NCBI GenBank assembly: GCA_964632305.1 | Contig: CAZWBR010000019.1 | Span: forward strand, 1-64,000 | Direction of reading: 5' to 3' | DNA from: CAZWBR01 sp964632305 | Lineage (GTDB): Bacteria; Bacteroidota; Bacteroidia; Bacteroidales; Prolixibacteraceae | DNA length: 64,000 nucleotides | Part shown: positions 17,015 to 25,993 of the stretch, piece after piece | How positions within the stretch are numbered: position 1 is the stretch's first letter | Layout of the letters: each line of letters opens with the position of its first letter | Notes under the pieces: model-generated | What the model was told of the DNA's origin: nothing | Seen by the model: only the letters and a program-made list of their open reading frames with translations | The model's database searches: none | Made by a program: the position numbers and the translations under genes

Positions 17015-17049
17015 AAGCTTTCGTCAATTTTGATGAGAGCTTTCTTTTT
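17015..17049 (+). terminator. Terminator of the rpmB operon
   Basis: A stem AAGCTTTCGTCAA/TTGATGAGAGCTT with two mismatches or wobble pairs, followed by TTTCTTTTTG. It separates rpmB-rpmG-DUF4295 from ftsY. Confidence 0.7.
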
Positions 17050-17121
17050 GTGTTCAAATCAATTCAATCAGGTTAACGGACCATAGGATAACAGCAATTT
17101 TGAACGTGTAATTTTTTCGTT

Positions 17122-18069
17122 ATGGGAATTTTCAGTTTTACCAGATCAAAAAAAGAGAGCCTCGACAAAGGGCTGGAGAAGACCAAGGAAAGTGTTTTCA
17201 AGAAGCTCTCCAGGGCTATTGTCGGAAAGACAAAGGTCGATGATGAGGTCCTCGACAATCTTGAAGAGGTGCTGATCTCCTCGGATGTTGGTGTAAAAAC
17301 AACGCTGAAAATTATCGAACGTATCGAAAAACGGGTTTCCCAGGATAAATATCTCGGGACATCGGAGCTTAATAATATTCTGAAGAGTGAGATTTCCGCG
17401 CTATTGTCCGAAAACAATTCGGGAGAAGTGGCTGATTTTGATCTACCCCAAACCGGCAATCCATACGTGATTATGGTCGTTGGGGTGAATGGCGTTGGGA
17501 AGACCACCACGATTGGAAAACTGGCCCATCAGTTTAAGGCTGCCGGGAAAAAAGTTGTCTTGGGAGCTGCCGATACTTTCCGTGCCGCAGCCATCGATCA
17601 GCTTCAGATCTGGGCCGACCGGGTGGGAGTACCCATTGTTAAACAGAGCATGGGTGCTGATCCCGCTTCCGTAGCCTATGATACCCTGCAATCGGCCAAA
17701 GCTTCAGGAGCTGACGTGGTGATAATTGACACGGCTGGTCGTTTGCACAACAAGATCAACCTGATGAACGAGCTCTCGAAGATTAAGAAAGTGATGCAGA
17801 AGGTTTTCCCGGATGCTCCCGACGAAGTGTTGCTTGTTCTGGACGGTTCAACCGGACAAAATGCATTCGAACAGGCGAACCAATTTACCCTGGCTACTGA
17901 AGTTACCGCGATGGCCCTGACCAAACTCGACGGAACGGCAAAAGGAGGGGTTGTGATCGGGATCTCCGACCAGTTTAAGATCCCGGTTAAGTATATCGGT
18001 GTCGGAGAAGGATTAGACGATCTGCAGATTTTTCAAAAAAACGAATTTGTGGATTCACTCTTCAGTTAA
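17122..18069 (+). CDS. ftsY: Signal recognition particle receptor FtsY
   Basis: A 315-residue SRP GTPase. The short N-terminal stretch (SFTRSKKESLDKGLEKTKES) lacks the long acidic A domain. The NG domain follows: P-loop GVNGVGKTTT (about residues 120-129), then DTFRAAA, DTAGR, TKLDGTAKGG and the C-terminal GVGEGLDDLQ. It docks ribosome-SRP complexes at the membrane. It shares a locus with rimO, a common Bacteroidetes neighbour. Confidence 0.97.
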   Translation: MGIFSFTRSKKESLDKGLEKTKESVFKKLSRAIVGKTKVDDEVLDNLEEVLISSDVGVKTTLKIIERIEKRVSQDKYLGTSELNNILKSEISALLSENNSGEVADFDLPQTGNPYVIMVVGVNGVGKTTTIGKLAHQFKAAGKKVVLGAADTFRAAAIDQLQIWADRVGVPIVKQSMGADPASVAYDTLQSAKASGADVVIIDTAGRLHNKINLMNELSKIKKVMQKVFPDAPDEVLLVLDGSTGQNAFEQANQFTLATEVTAMALTKLDGTAKGGVVIGISDQFKIPVKYIGVGEGLDDLQIFQKNEFVDSLFS

Positions 18070-18100
18070 CTGAAAATTCCGAATCATTTTATAATATAAG

Positions 18101-18121
18101 GGGTGCTTTGAGCATCCTTTT
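18101..18121 (+). terminator. Terminator after ftsY
   Basis: Stem GGGTGCT/AGCATCC with loop TTG and one G-U pair, followed by TTTTCTGTTTTT. Confidence 0.6.
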
Positions 18122-18160
18122 CTGTTTTTCTGTTAATTTTGTAATTTGTAATAAGTGACG

Positions 18161-19450
18161 ATGGCTAAGAAAATTAATGTAGTAACGTTGGGGTGTTCGA
18201 AAAACCTGGTGGACTCAGAGCTGTTTCTTTCTCAAATGAAAGCGAACGGATACCAGGTGAGTCATGACTCGGATGATTCGGATGCCCGGATTGTTGCCAT
18301 CAATACCTGCGGTTTTATTCTTGATGCCAAAGAAGAATCGGTTGATACGATATTGGAATATGTCGACGCCAAGAACAAAGGTTTGATTGATAAGATATTT
18401 GTTTTTGGGTGCTTGACTGAACGATACAAGGAAGAGCTTTTAAAGGAGATTCCTGAGGTAGATGGCTTCTATGGCAAATTCCAGGTCAAAAAAATGGTAG
18501 AGGACCTGAAAGCGGAGTATAAGATGAGCCTTTCGCATGAACGTTACCTTACCACGCCTTCTCATTATGCCTATTTGAAAATATCAGAAGGCTGCAACCG
18601 CACCTGTTCCTATTGCGCCATTCCACGAATGACCGGGAAACATATTTCCATCCCGATGGAGGAACTGGTAAAAGAGGCTGAATCACTGACAAAAAAGGGG
18701 GTAAAGGAGTTATTGATCATCGCTCAAGATCTCTCTTTTTATGGGTTGGATCTGTATAAAGAACCGAAGTTAGCAGAATTAACACGACAGTTAGCTGATC
18801 TGCCCGGAATTGAGTGGATCAAACTCCATTATGCCTATCCGGCCAACTTCCCGTTCGAGGTACTGACGGTGATGAAAGAGAAGGAAAATGTGGCTAAGTA
18901 CCTCGACATTGCCTTACAGCATTGCAGCGATAATGTTTTGAAAAAGATGAGGCGCAATATCACCAAGGCAGAAACCGTAGCCCTAATACAACGAATAAGG
19001 GAAGAAGTTCCCGGAATCCATCTTCGTACTACCCTACTGGTAGGCCATCCTGGAGAGACCGATGCGGATTTTGAAGAGTTGAAAGAGTTTGTTAAAACCA
19101 TGCGTTTCGAACGATTAGGGGTATTTCCCTATTCGCATGAAGAGGATACTTATGCCGGAGAAAACTATGAAGATAATGTCCCGGAAGAGATAAAACAAGC
19201 CAGGGCCAATGAAATCATGGCCATCCAGCAGGAAATATCAGCAGAAATCAATACCGAGAAAGTCGGGACTATTCTCAAAGTAGTAATTGACCGTAAAGAA
19301 GGAGATTATTTTATCGGACGTACCGAATATGACTCTCCGGAGGTGGATGGAGAGGTATTAATAAATACGGATGACCTAATTCCGGGCAAATTCTACAGGG
19401 TTAAAATAACCTCATCGGAAGATTTTGATTTATATGGCGTGATCGCATAA
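18161..19450 (+). CDS. rimO: Ribosomal protein S12 methylthiotransferase RimO
   Basis: A 429-residue protein with the methylthiotransferase layout. The N-terminal UPF0004 domain supplies Cys residues in VVTLGCSKNLVDSE, NTCGF and FGCLTERY. The radical SAM centre has the C-x3-C-x2-C motif in EGCNRTCSYCAIP (about residue 145). The C-terminal TRAM domain follows. It methylthiolates an Asp in ribosomal protein S12. The ATG at 18161 is preferred to a GTG two codons upstream. It lies after ftsY, separated by a terminator, and is convergent with the next gene. Confidence 0.95.
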   Translation: MAKKINVVTLGCSKNLVDSELFLSQMKANGYQVSHDSDDSDARIVAINTCGFILDAKEESVDTILEYVDAKNKGLIDKIFVFGCLTERYKEELLKEIPEVDGFYGKFQVKKMVEDLKAEYKMSLSHERYLTTPSHYAYLKISEGCNRTCSYCAIPRMTGKHISIPMEELVKEAESLTKKGVKELLIIAQDLSFYGLDLYKEPKLAELTRQLADLPGIEWIKLHYAYPANFPFEVLTVMKEKENVAKYLDIALQHCSDNVLKKMRRNITKAETVALIQRIREEVPGIHLRTTLLVGHPGETDADFEELKEFVKTMRFERLGVFPYSHEEDTYAGENYEDNVPEEIKQARANEIMAIQQEISAEINTEKVGTILKVVIDRKEGDYFIGRTEYDSPEVDGEVLINTDDLIPGKFYRVKITSSEDFDLYGVIA

Positions 19451-19483
19451 CCGAAAGCTTTTACAGAGGGAAAAACCTGGAGT

Positions 19484-20269
19484 CTAATGCGGAAGCATCT
19501 TTTTATGCTGTTCACCGGTCATAATCTTCCCGATTGTGTAATCATTCAGTTTCATCTTATCATTCACTGCAAATATTTTGGTCGATGAGTCGTAGATTGA
19601 ATCCAGAATATTTTTTAATTCTTCGTTAGCTTGCGCATGTTCAATTTCAATCATATCACGCTTATGAACGGCTTCTGCATATTCGAGTTCCGCTCTGCGA
19701 AGATTCTCAGAGAACAGACGCAGATCGTCAAGGATTCGGTGAAATACTTCTTTCCCTGACAATTGATCCATATAAAATTCAATCTTCTTATTGAGCAACC
19801 GTGTAAAACGAAGTGTTTCCCATACCTTTCGTTTTCGCAAACATTCTCTCAACTCATTAATATAGAACTCAGAAGCATCGGCCTTTAATCCATTTTCGTC
19901 TATTGACTTATGGATCATTGCTTCTGTAATATTCAGAATAGGCCGGTAATGACTGATGTAGTTGTTGATTTTCTGTCTTCTGGAATCAACCTCATCATTC
20001 AACCGTTCAATTGGATCAAGATTTTCCATCTCCTGAATCCTGGATTGAAAATCGGCGATAAACTGGTCATCATACTGTAAAGAGTAATTTGCAAACAAGT
20101 ATTTGTCGCGAATAAAACTCTCCAAAACTTTATGGGCAACGAGCGAGATTTCCTGCTCATTGATTCCACTGCTTGTTTCAATCATAATAAGGGACTTTTC
20201 AGCGTTTCGAATAGAATGCAACCGGATAATAATGCGATCATTCGCCGAAAACAACGGCACATAGTCCAT
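19484..20269 (-). CDS. Conserved hypothetical, coiled-coil-rich protein
   Basis: A 261-residue protein with no signal peptide or membrane segment. The first 45 residues form a compact start (MDYVPLFSANDRIIIRLHSI), and the rest is helical with heptad-like and highly charged stretches (for example residues 65-100, and NLRRAELEYAEAVHKRDMIE in 190-225). I do not recognise a family. Convergent with rimO and 345 nt from the next gene, it stands alone. A coiled-coil cytoplasmic adaptor is a guess. Confidence 0.6.
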   Translation of the reverse strand: MDYVPLFSANDRIIIRLHSIRNAEKSLIMIETSSGINEQEISLVAHKVLESFIRDKYLFANYSLQYDDQFIADFQSRIQEMENLDPIERLNDEVDSRRQKINNYISHYRPILNITEAMIHKSIDENGLKADASEFYINELRECLRKRKVWETLRFTRLLNKKIEFYMDQLSGKEVFHRILDDLRLFSENLRRAELEYAEAVHKRDMIEIEHAQANEELKNILDSIYDSSTKIFAVNDKMKLNDYTIGKIMTGEQHKKMLPH

Positions 20270-20614
20270 ACCTCCAACTATAAGAGGTCCTCCTCTGTTT
20301 TGTTCTTATTAAAATTACGTCATTTAATCGGTAAAAACAAGCTGATTCCCTTGTTGAAACATTGATATCAGCTTGATTTAACCGGTGTAACGGATGTTTT
20401 GGCAATAGTGACTGACGGTAATTATTCCATTCACTAATTGGGAGTATAACCTCCTCCCCACCCCTGCCAACGAATTGTTATAAACAGTAGTTTTCCCATA
20501 AGGATACTAAACTATTCAATCTTCCTAACAGAAAAAACTGTGGTCATTCAAGGAAACAAATCCGATGGGATATCGTTTAAATAAAAGAAATTCAATGAAT
20601 GAGTTTATACGGAA
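20270..20614. other. Gene-free stretch before msrA
   Basis: About 345 bases. It contains an inverted repeat, CAAGCTGAT and ATCAGCTTG (about 20338-20375), and AT-rich DNA. No coding or RNA gene is seen. Confidence 0.4.
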
Positions 20615-21253
20615 ATGAGTAAAACACTTCTATTGTTATCCTGGTTTATTATTTCATATCCTGAGTCTTTATCTATGATGAATTTTCAAAATAAGACAGA
20701 GCAAGAGCGCGATTCAACCTTAACGACCGCTACTTTTGGCGGCGGATGTTTTTGGTGCACGGAGGCTATATTCAAACAATTAAAGGGAGTCTGCGAAGTT
20801 ACCTCAGGTTATTCGGGAGGTCATGTCAAAAATCCCACCTATCAGGAGGTTTGTGAGGGCAATACCGGCCATGCCGAGTGCATCAGAATAACCTACGATC
20901 CCAATCAAATCAATTATACCGAACTACTGGAAGTATTTTGGATGACCCATGATCCGACGACCTTAAATCGACAGGGGGCAGATATTGGCCCCCAATACCG
21001 TTCGGTGATCTTCTATCATGACGAAGAACAAAAAGAACTGGCGCTCCTCTATAAAAACAAACTTAATACACAAAAGATTTGGGATCGCCCCATCGTTACG
21101 GAGATCGCCAAATTTGAAAAGTTCTATCCGGCCGAAAAATATCATCAGAATTACTATTTTCTGAATAAAAATCAGGCATATTGCCGAATGGTGATTACCC
21201 CGAAACTGGATAAGTTTAAGAAAATATTTTCAGGGAAAATTGCCCGACCATAA
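20615..21253 (+). CDS. msrA: Peptide methionine sulfoxide reductase MsrA
   Basis: A 212-residue MsrA with the catalytic Cys in GGGCFWCTEA (C45 and C48, with C45 nucleophilic) and the family blocks GYSGGHVKNPTYQEV, GHAE and AEKYHQNYY. It repairs methionine-S-sulfoxide. The first 21 residues (MSKTLLLLSWFIISYPESLS) are hydrophobic and may be a signal peptide, which would place it in the periplasm. The second Met pair (residues 21-22) offers a cytosolic start, so the location is open. Neighbouring redox genes (PerR, peroxiredoxin) are several hundred bases away. Confidence 0.93.
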   Translation: MSKTLLLLSWFIISYPESLSMMNFQNKTEQERDSTLTTATFGGGCFWCTEAIFKQLKGVCEVTSGYSGGHVKNPTYQEVCEGNTGHAECIRITYDPNQINYTELLEVFWMTHDPTTLNRQGADIGPQYRSVIFYHDEEQKELALLYKNKLNTQKIWDRPIVTEIAKFEKFYPAEKYHQNYYFLNKNQAYCRMVITPKLDKFKKIFSGKIARP

Positions 21254-22139
21254 CAAAATAAATTGAGCCATTCTCCCTATTTCCTTATTTTATAAAAGAG
21301 ACTTCCTTAGGTTGAATAGCTTAACTGGTCTTAAAAATTGTGCCCCAATCTTGATTTAAACAGTCTCTTTTGGTACTACACTGCAACTCAAAAACATCAA
21401 GGAGGCTGATCAGGAGTATTCTTACCAACGTTGCCACAACGTAGAATGCCTTTTTTGTATTTGCCATTTTCAGGATCACACTCCTTCGCAATTGGGCCAT
21501 CAACGGCGACCAAACCTGTTATACTTACAACGCCAATTAAATTGATGACTTGTTTGAAAATCAGCAAAGCTATACCTTCAGGAGTAACTCCTTTCTTTTT
21601 TAGCCGTTCAGTAGTTAAGAATTATATCACCCCACTGGTTCAATGGAAAATCCTTTTATACAAACAATTCTTCCAGGAAACATGCTGAGGTATATTCCCA
21701 CGCTGAACAAAAACTACGAGCCCCACCATTCCCGAATTGGTATCGGCCCCTCCTGATTTAATTCGTGCCAAAATTGAATATTGTTTTAAGAACTATTTCA
21801 ATACTATTAATAAACTCTTTCTGTACCATTATAGTATAGAACAAGTACAGAAACAGTACAGAAACAGTACAAAAAGTCCGAGGATGGCCGGATTGAAATT
21901 CATCTTAACCAACTGACTTCAGGTCTGGTAACAATGTTTATCCATACATCTTCATTTTCCCAGATAAAGAATTGAATTACAAGGAATAGATTAAAGTATA
22001 GCATCATTTTGACAGAACCATACCAACAGAATAGCGTTCTTTTTTACGGGCAGTTATCCGTCAAAAATCGGACAAGGATTTACAATATTTGAGCGGACAT
22101 TCAACTGAAAAAGTTACATTTGCTTCAAAATTAAAGATT
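21254..22139. other. Long gene-free stretch with a possible remnant
   Basis: About 885 bases with no convincing gene. A minus-strand open stretch (about 21400-21610, no start codon) reads GVVSITGLVAVDGPIAKECD and more, and could be a degraded small protein. The right half holds copy 2 of the 11-bp-period repeat. Confidence 0.45.
21818..21877. repeat. 11-bp-period inverted repeat, copy 2
   Basis: Left arm TTTCTGTAC (21818-21826); right arm GTACAGAAACA twice (21845-21866), then GTACAAAAAGT. The arms are mutually complementary and the right-arm units are 11 bp. It resembles copy 1 in reverse orientation. Confidence 0.65.
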
Positions 22140-22730
22140 ATGAACACTTGGTTTGAATGTACTGCAAAATATACTAAAATGGATGAAAACGGCAGGGAGA
22201 AAAAGGCCAGCGAGACCTACCTCCTCGATGCTGTTTCATTTACTGAAGCTGAAAGTCGGATATATAAGGAGCTCCAGACCATGGTCAGCGGCGAGTTTAC
22301 CGTCAGCAAGATTTCCAAGACCAATGTTTCTGAGATCATTCCTTCAGAAACCGGCGACCGTTGGTTTAAAGCGAAGGTCACCTTTATCACAGTCGACGAA
22401 GAGAGTGGAAAGGAAAAAAGAATCGGCCAGTTTGTCCTCGTATTTTCCAATACGATTAAGGAAGCTTACGATCAGATTATCGAGGCGATGAAAGGGATGA
22501 TGGCTGATTTCGAGATTACCGGAATCACTGAAAGTTCCATAATGGATGTATTTCCATATTTTTCTGATTCACAGAAAATGCCAGAAAACCTCTCCCCTAT
22601 TGCCAGCTCCTTTGAAGAAGCCATAGGGAATAATGATAATTACAAATTCGAGGATGAGGACATTGAAGAAGAAACCCCGGAAGATGAGAATGAGGATGAG
22701 GATGAAGATCTGGACCCGATTGAAGAATAA
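22140..22730 (+). CDS. DUF4494 protein with an acidic tail
   Basis: A 196-residue protein (start MNTWFECTAKYTKMDENGRE). It contains two repeats of the same shape: a strand KYTKMDENGREKKASETYLL matched later by KVTFITVDEESGKEKRIGQF, each followed by a helix, as in DUF4494 proteins of Bacteroidetes. The last 35 residues are almost only Glu, Asp and Pro. The upstream in-frame ATG at 22089 gives 17 residues unlike the family, so 22140 is used. It has no known function; the acidic tail suggests a nucleic-acid- or protein-binding role. Confidence 0.75.
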   Translation: MNTWFECTAKYTKMDENGREKKASETYLLDAVSFTEAESRIYKELQTMVSGEFTVSKISKTNVSEIIPSETGDRWFKAKVTFITVDEESGKEKRIGQFVLVFSNTIKEAYDQIIEAMKGMMADFEITGITESSIMDVFPYFSDSQKMPENLSPIASSFEEAIGNNDNYKFEDEDIEEETPEDENEDEDEDLDPIEE

Positions 22731-22749
22731 GTTAACCTTTAATAAATAA

Positions 22750-22777
22750 AAAAACGGTCAGTTGACCGTTTTTTTAT
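22750..22777. terminator. Bidirectional terminator
   Basis: ACGGTC-AGTT-GACCGT with A-rich and T-rich flanks on both sides, between the convergent DUF4494 and PerR genes. Confidence 0.85.
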
Positions 22778-22779
22778 TT

Positions 22780-23202
22780 TCAGGCATCCATTTTTTCAAT
22801 GCAGAAAGCACAAACGCCCTTTATATAATAATGATGTTCATCTAACCGGAAACCATCAAGAGAAGGGGAAGGCAGATCTTCCTTTTTCAACCTAAAATCG
22901 ATAATACTTCCACATATCTTGCATTTAAAATGCCCGTGTACAGAAGTATCGGCATCATAACGCACCTCATTATTCTCCACATTCAAGGCTAAGGCTACGC
23001 CCTCCTGGACAAAAAGATTCAATACATTGTAAACCGTAGTCTTTGAAAGCCCTTTCATCTCATGAATCAAATCGGAATAAATCATATCGACTGTAGGATG
23101 ATTGCGCTTTGAAACGAGATACTGCATAATTTTTAACCGTTTCTGTAAAGGCCGGATACCACTTTTTTCCAAATAGGTTTTTATTTGCTGCTCTTCCATC
23201 AC
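22780..23202 (-). CDS. perR: Fur-family peroxide regulator (PerR-like)
   Basis: A 140-residue Fur-family protein. A winged helix (about residues 1-80) carries the recognition stretch LSKTTVYNVLNLF. The C-terminal dimerisation part has HGHFKCKICG and VCAFCIE, two CxxC zinc pairs. The PerR regulatory metal ligands (His and Asp) lie between them. It sits divergently upstream of peroxiredoxin and superoxide reductase genes, which supports PerR rather than Fur or Zur. A second Met one codon in is possible as the start. Confidence 0.82.
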   Translation of the reverse strand: MMEEQQIKTYLEKSGIRPLQKRLKIMQYLVSKRNHPTVDMIYSDLIHEMKGLSKTTVYNVLNLFVQEGVALALNVENNEVRYDADTSVHGHFKCKICGSIIDFRLKKEDLPSPSLDGFRLDEHHYYIKGVCAFCIEKMDA

Positions 23203-23362
23203 AACTTTCTGAATTCGTTACAAATATAGTATATTTTTATTTGAACAATTGATCATCATGGATTGTTATTTCCCATAAACCATTGGAGAATATTAACTAA
23301 TAAATTAAATTTTTATTAAAAGACCTATACGGATCTATATTTTTCAAAATAAAACAGTATTA

Positions 23363-23377
23363 TTGTAATCATTACAT
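23363..23377. promoter_or_regulatory. Candidate PerR/Fur-type 7-1-7 operator
   Basis: TTGTAAT-C-ATTACAT is a 7-1-7 palindrome with one mismatch at its outer base, located 21 nt before the peroxiredoxin start codon and in the shared intergenic region with perR. Fur-family boxes have exactly this layout. Confidence 0.6.
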
Positions 23378-23398
23378 TTTAACTAAAATTATTTAAAT

Positions 23399-24031
23399 AT
23401 GAGTACATTAGTTGGGAAAAAAGCACCTTCTTTTAAGGCTACAGCGGTAATAAACGGGAATGATTTTGCAAATGATTTCTCTCTTGATCAGTATATTGGC
23501 AAGAAATATGTTCTGTTCTTTTTTTATCCCCTTGATTTTACATTTGTTTGTCCGACAGAGATAATTGCATTTCAAAATAAGCTGGGGGAGTTTGAAAAAC
23601 GCGATGTGGCGGTTGTCGGTTGTTCTGTGGATTCGGAATACTCCCATTGGGCATGGTTAAACACAGAGAAAAAGAAAGGGGGCATCGAAGGTGTTAAATT
23701 TCCATTAGTAGCCGATATCTCCAAGACCATTTCTGAAAACTATGGAGTTTTAGCAGGAGAATACGATGTTGACGAAGAGGGTAAAGCTCTTTTCAACGGG
23801 GCTCCGGTAGCTTATCGCGGATTGTTTCTGATTGACAAGAAAGGAATTGTCAGGCACCAATTGGTCAATGATCTTCCGTTGGGACGCAGTGTTGATGAAG
23901 CCATAAGAATGGTCGATGCATTACGTCATTTTGAAGAATATGGTGAAGTATGCCCGGCCAACTGGCAGGAAGGTAAAGAAGCGATGAAAGCTTCAGCCGA
24001 GGGGGTTGCAAATTATTTATCGAACAATTAA
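23399..24031 (+). CDS. Typical 2-Cys peroxiredoxin (AhpC-like)
   Basis: A 210-residue peroxidase. The peroxidatic Cys is C51 in DFTFVCPTE, the resolving Cys C185 in GEVCPANW. The thioredoxin-like fold continues with HWAWLNTEKKKGG and an R-x-L-F-L-I-D-K-KG block. It reduces hydrogen peroxide and alkyl hydroperoxides using thioredoxin or AhpF-type donors. The GGIEG insertion is typical of the robust or sensitive 2-Cys group. It is likely controlled by the PerR box upstream. Confidence 0.93.
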   Translation: MSTLVGKKAPSFKATAVINGNDFANDFSLDQYIGKKYVLFFFYPLDFTFVCPTEIIAFQNKLGEFEKRDVAVVGCSVDSEYSHWAWLNTEKKKGGIEGVKFPLVADISKTISENYGVLAGEYDVDEEGKALFNGAPVAYRGLFLIDKKGIVRHQLVNDLPLGRSVDEAIRMVDALRHFEEYGEVCPANWQEGKEAMKASAEGVANYLSNN

Positions 24032-24074
24032 TTTGACAATATATTTCATTTTCTGACTTATTAAATACAACAAC

Positions 24075-24455
24075 ATGAAAATCAATCGTTACGAAGACAT
24101 CTCTCAGATCGAACGTGAAGCCAAACGCGACTATATCGATCGGCATTCGGCATTTGTATATTGCGATGACAAGGCCAGTAAGGGAGAAAAATTTAAGGTG
24201 AAAGTTAAAGTTGGTGATGAATACAAACATCCGGATGATTTTGATCACTACATCAGCTGGATACAACTATGGGATGGGGAGCGGATGTTAGCCCAGACTT
24301 CCTTTCAAGCCGGTACATTGGGTAATGCGCCAGGACAGACAGAGGTGGATTTTTATATCGTTCCCACCAGAAATCTTAAATTAATGGCTCATGCTTTTTG
24401 TACCAAACATGGTCTGTGGCAAAGCGACGAAAAAGCAGTGGAGGTTCCTGAATAA
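24075..24455 (+). CDS. Superoxide reductase (neelaredoxin / desulfoferrodoxin type)
   Basis: A 126-residue single-domain superoxide reductase. Ligands of the catalytic iron centre are visible: H24 (DRHSAFV), H52 (YKHPDD), H58 (DHYISW), C109 and H112 (FCTKHGLW). There is no N-terminal desulforedoxin Cys4 domain, so it is the class II type. It converts superoxide to peroxide, which the adjacent peroxiredoxin then removes. It lies 43 nt downstream of the peroxiredoxin gene, probably in the same PerR-controlled operon. This points to an anaerobe or microaerophile. Confidence 0.9.
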   Translation: MKINRYEDISQIEREAKRDYIDRHSAFVYCDDKASKGEKFKVKVKVGDEYKHPDDFDHYISWIQLWDGERMLAQTSFQAGTLGNAPGQTEVDFYIVPTRNLKLMAHAFCTKHGLWQSDEKAVEVPE

Positions 24456-24586
24456 ATTATTATTAAATATTTATTTCAGAATTCCTGCTCAAGATGATTT
24501 TAACCGGACTATTTGCTCAACGAGGAGAAAATTAATAAAAAATGCATTGTTTAATACAAAAGTTAAGCAACAAAGTCAAGAGCAAA

Positions 24587-24609
24587 AAGTTGTTTTTTTA
24601 AAACAACTT
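24587..24609. terminator. Hairpin downstream of the superoxide reductase gene
   Basis: Perfect 10-bp inverted repeat AAGTTGTTTT/AAAACAACTT with loop TTT, 132 nt after the stop codon. It lacks a following T tract, so it may be a processing or stability hairpin. Confidence 0.4.
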
Positions 24610-24670
24610 CGAGTTTTAACTTTATTTAACATTGGTTAAGCTACATTTAGGCAAGTTGATCGTATCTTTG

Positions 24671-24755
24671 TATCATTGCTGAAAAGCAGGTTTTTTCATA
24701 GGATTTAGGTTAGTTAGGTTAGGTTAAAAAGGGTGTCGCTCGACACCCTTTTTTT
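24671..24755 (+). ncRNA. Candidate small RNA with its own promoter and terminator
   Basis: TATCTTTG (24663-24670) matches the -7 consensus and is followed by about 80 nt with no reading frame. The stretch contains a TTAGG-like repeat (24701-24726) and ends with a strong terminator: GGGTGTC/GACACCC (24731-24748) followed by T7. No -33 element is obvious at the right distance, so expression is not certain. Confidence 0.5.
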
Positions 24756-24874
24756 ATTGTTCCAATTCAGAGATCATTCCAGAACCAATTATTCCAAAGA
24801 ATAAGATTAAGATGGATATGTATGACGATTTTTTGTTGGACTCTTTCCTGACTGCTTATATTACCGGACAATGC

Positions 24875-25903
24875 TCAACTAAGAATCCCATCAGGGAACT
24901 GCATCGTCACACAATGGAGAGAACCATGCTGTTTGATGAGAGGGAGGCAATTTATACTGATGATATCCCTATCAGGGAATGCGGCTTTTAACTGATCAAC
25001 AGCCAATTGGTCTTTTATAGAATTATAGGTAGGGAGCAACACCGCATCATTCAAAATCAGAAAGTTTGCATACGTGGCAGGAATACGGCAACCCTCTTCA
25101 TATACGGGATCGGCCATTGGGAGAGGTATTAACCGATAGGGATCACCGGTTATCGTCTTAAACGATCTCAATTCCTCCTCCATAATCATTAAAGCCTGAT
25201 AATGCTCATCCGAAGGGTCCTCACACCGGACATAAGCAATAGTATTCTCATCACATAATCTGGCTAACGTGTCGATATGACTGTCGGTATCGTCGCCGGC
25301 AAGGTATCCCGAACTAAGCCAAAGGACTTGTTTTGCCCCAAAAGTTTCTTTCAGATAGAATTCAATCTCCTTTTCTGAAAGGTGATCGTTTCTGTTTGGT
25401 GAAAGCAGACAATCTTTGGTGGTCATTAGTGTTCCATTCCCGTCCGATTCGATACTCCCTCCTTCAAAAACAAAACCGAGTTTATTATCGTACGAAACTT
25501 CAGGTCTAAATATCTTTCTCTTATATAGTTCCCGGGTAATTTGGTTATCCAGATTGGCCGCAAATTTCATTCCCCACCCGTTGAAGCAGAAATCATAAAG
25601 CACCGGTTGTCCATCCATAAAAACTGTAATGGCACCATGATCACGTGCCCAGGTATCGTTGGCAGGTATTTCTTCCAGGATTAAATTTTCTGATCGGCAA
25701 TTGATCAGTCTGGGAAGTAATTTCTTCTTATCAGGACAAACGATCAGTAACTTTTCCCTTTTGGATATTTCCGCGGCAATTTCGAGAAAACATCCTTCTA
25801 CCTCTTCAAGCATATAAAACCAATCACTCTTTTCGTGAGGCCACGTTAACATTACTCCGCTTTGAGGATACCATTCAGCAGGAAAAACAATGTTTCTATT
25901 CAT
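24875..25903 (-). CDS. aguA: Agmatine deiminase / peptidylarginine deiminase family protein
   Basis: A 342-residue PAD_porph-type deiminase. The catalytic blocks are NDTWARDHG (Asp and active-site region, about 82-90), FEGGSIE (about 147), GDDTDSHID (about 203) and the nucleophilic Cys in GSLHCVTMQ (about C331). It would convert agmatine to N-carbamoylputrescine and ammonia in putrescine synthesis. The usual aguB partner is not adjacent. It is a single gene, followed downstream by the small RNA region. Confidence 0.85.
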   Translation of the reverse strand: MNRNIVFPAEWYPQSGVMLTWPHEKSDWFYMLEEVEGCFLEIAAEISKREKLLIVCPDKKKLLPRLINCRSENLILEEIPANDTWARDHGAITVFMDGQPVLYDFCFNGWGMKFAANLDNQITRELYKRKIFRPEVSYDNKLGFVFEGGSIESDGNGTLMTTKDCLLSPNRNDHLSEKEIEFYLKETFGAKQVLWLSSGYLAGDDTDSHIDTLARLCDENTIAYVRCEDPSDEHYQALMIMEEELRSFKTITGDPYRLIPLPMADPVYEEGCRIPATYANFLILNDAVLLPTYNSIKDQLAVDQLKAAFPDRDIISINCLPLIKQHGSLHCVTMQFPDGILS

Positions 25904-25993
25904 CTCTATTTTTAGTATGACGAGTTATGATTATTTTGACGTAAAAAATTAACCCTTCATTAATCGGATCAAACCACCTTGAACTCTATAAAT

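Noticed and set aside
21431..21688. 85-residue plus-strand frame
   Set aside because: No start context, and composition is that of intergenic DNA.
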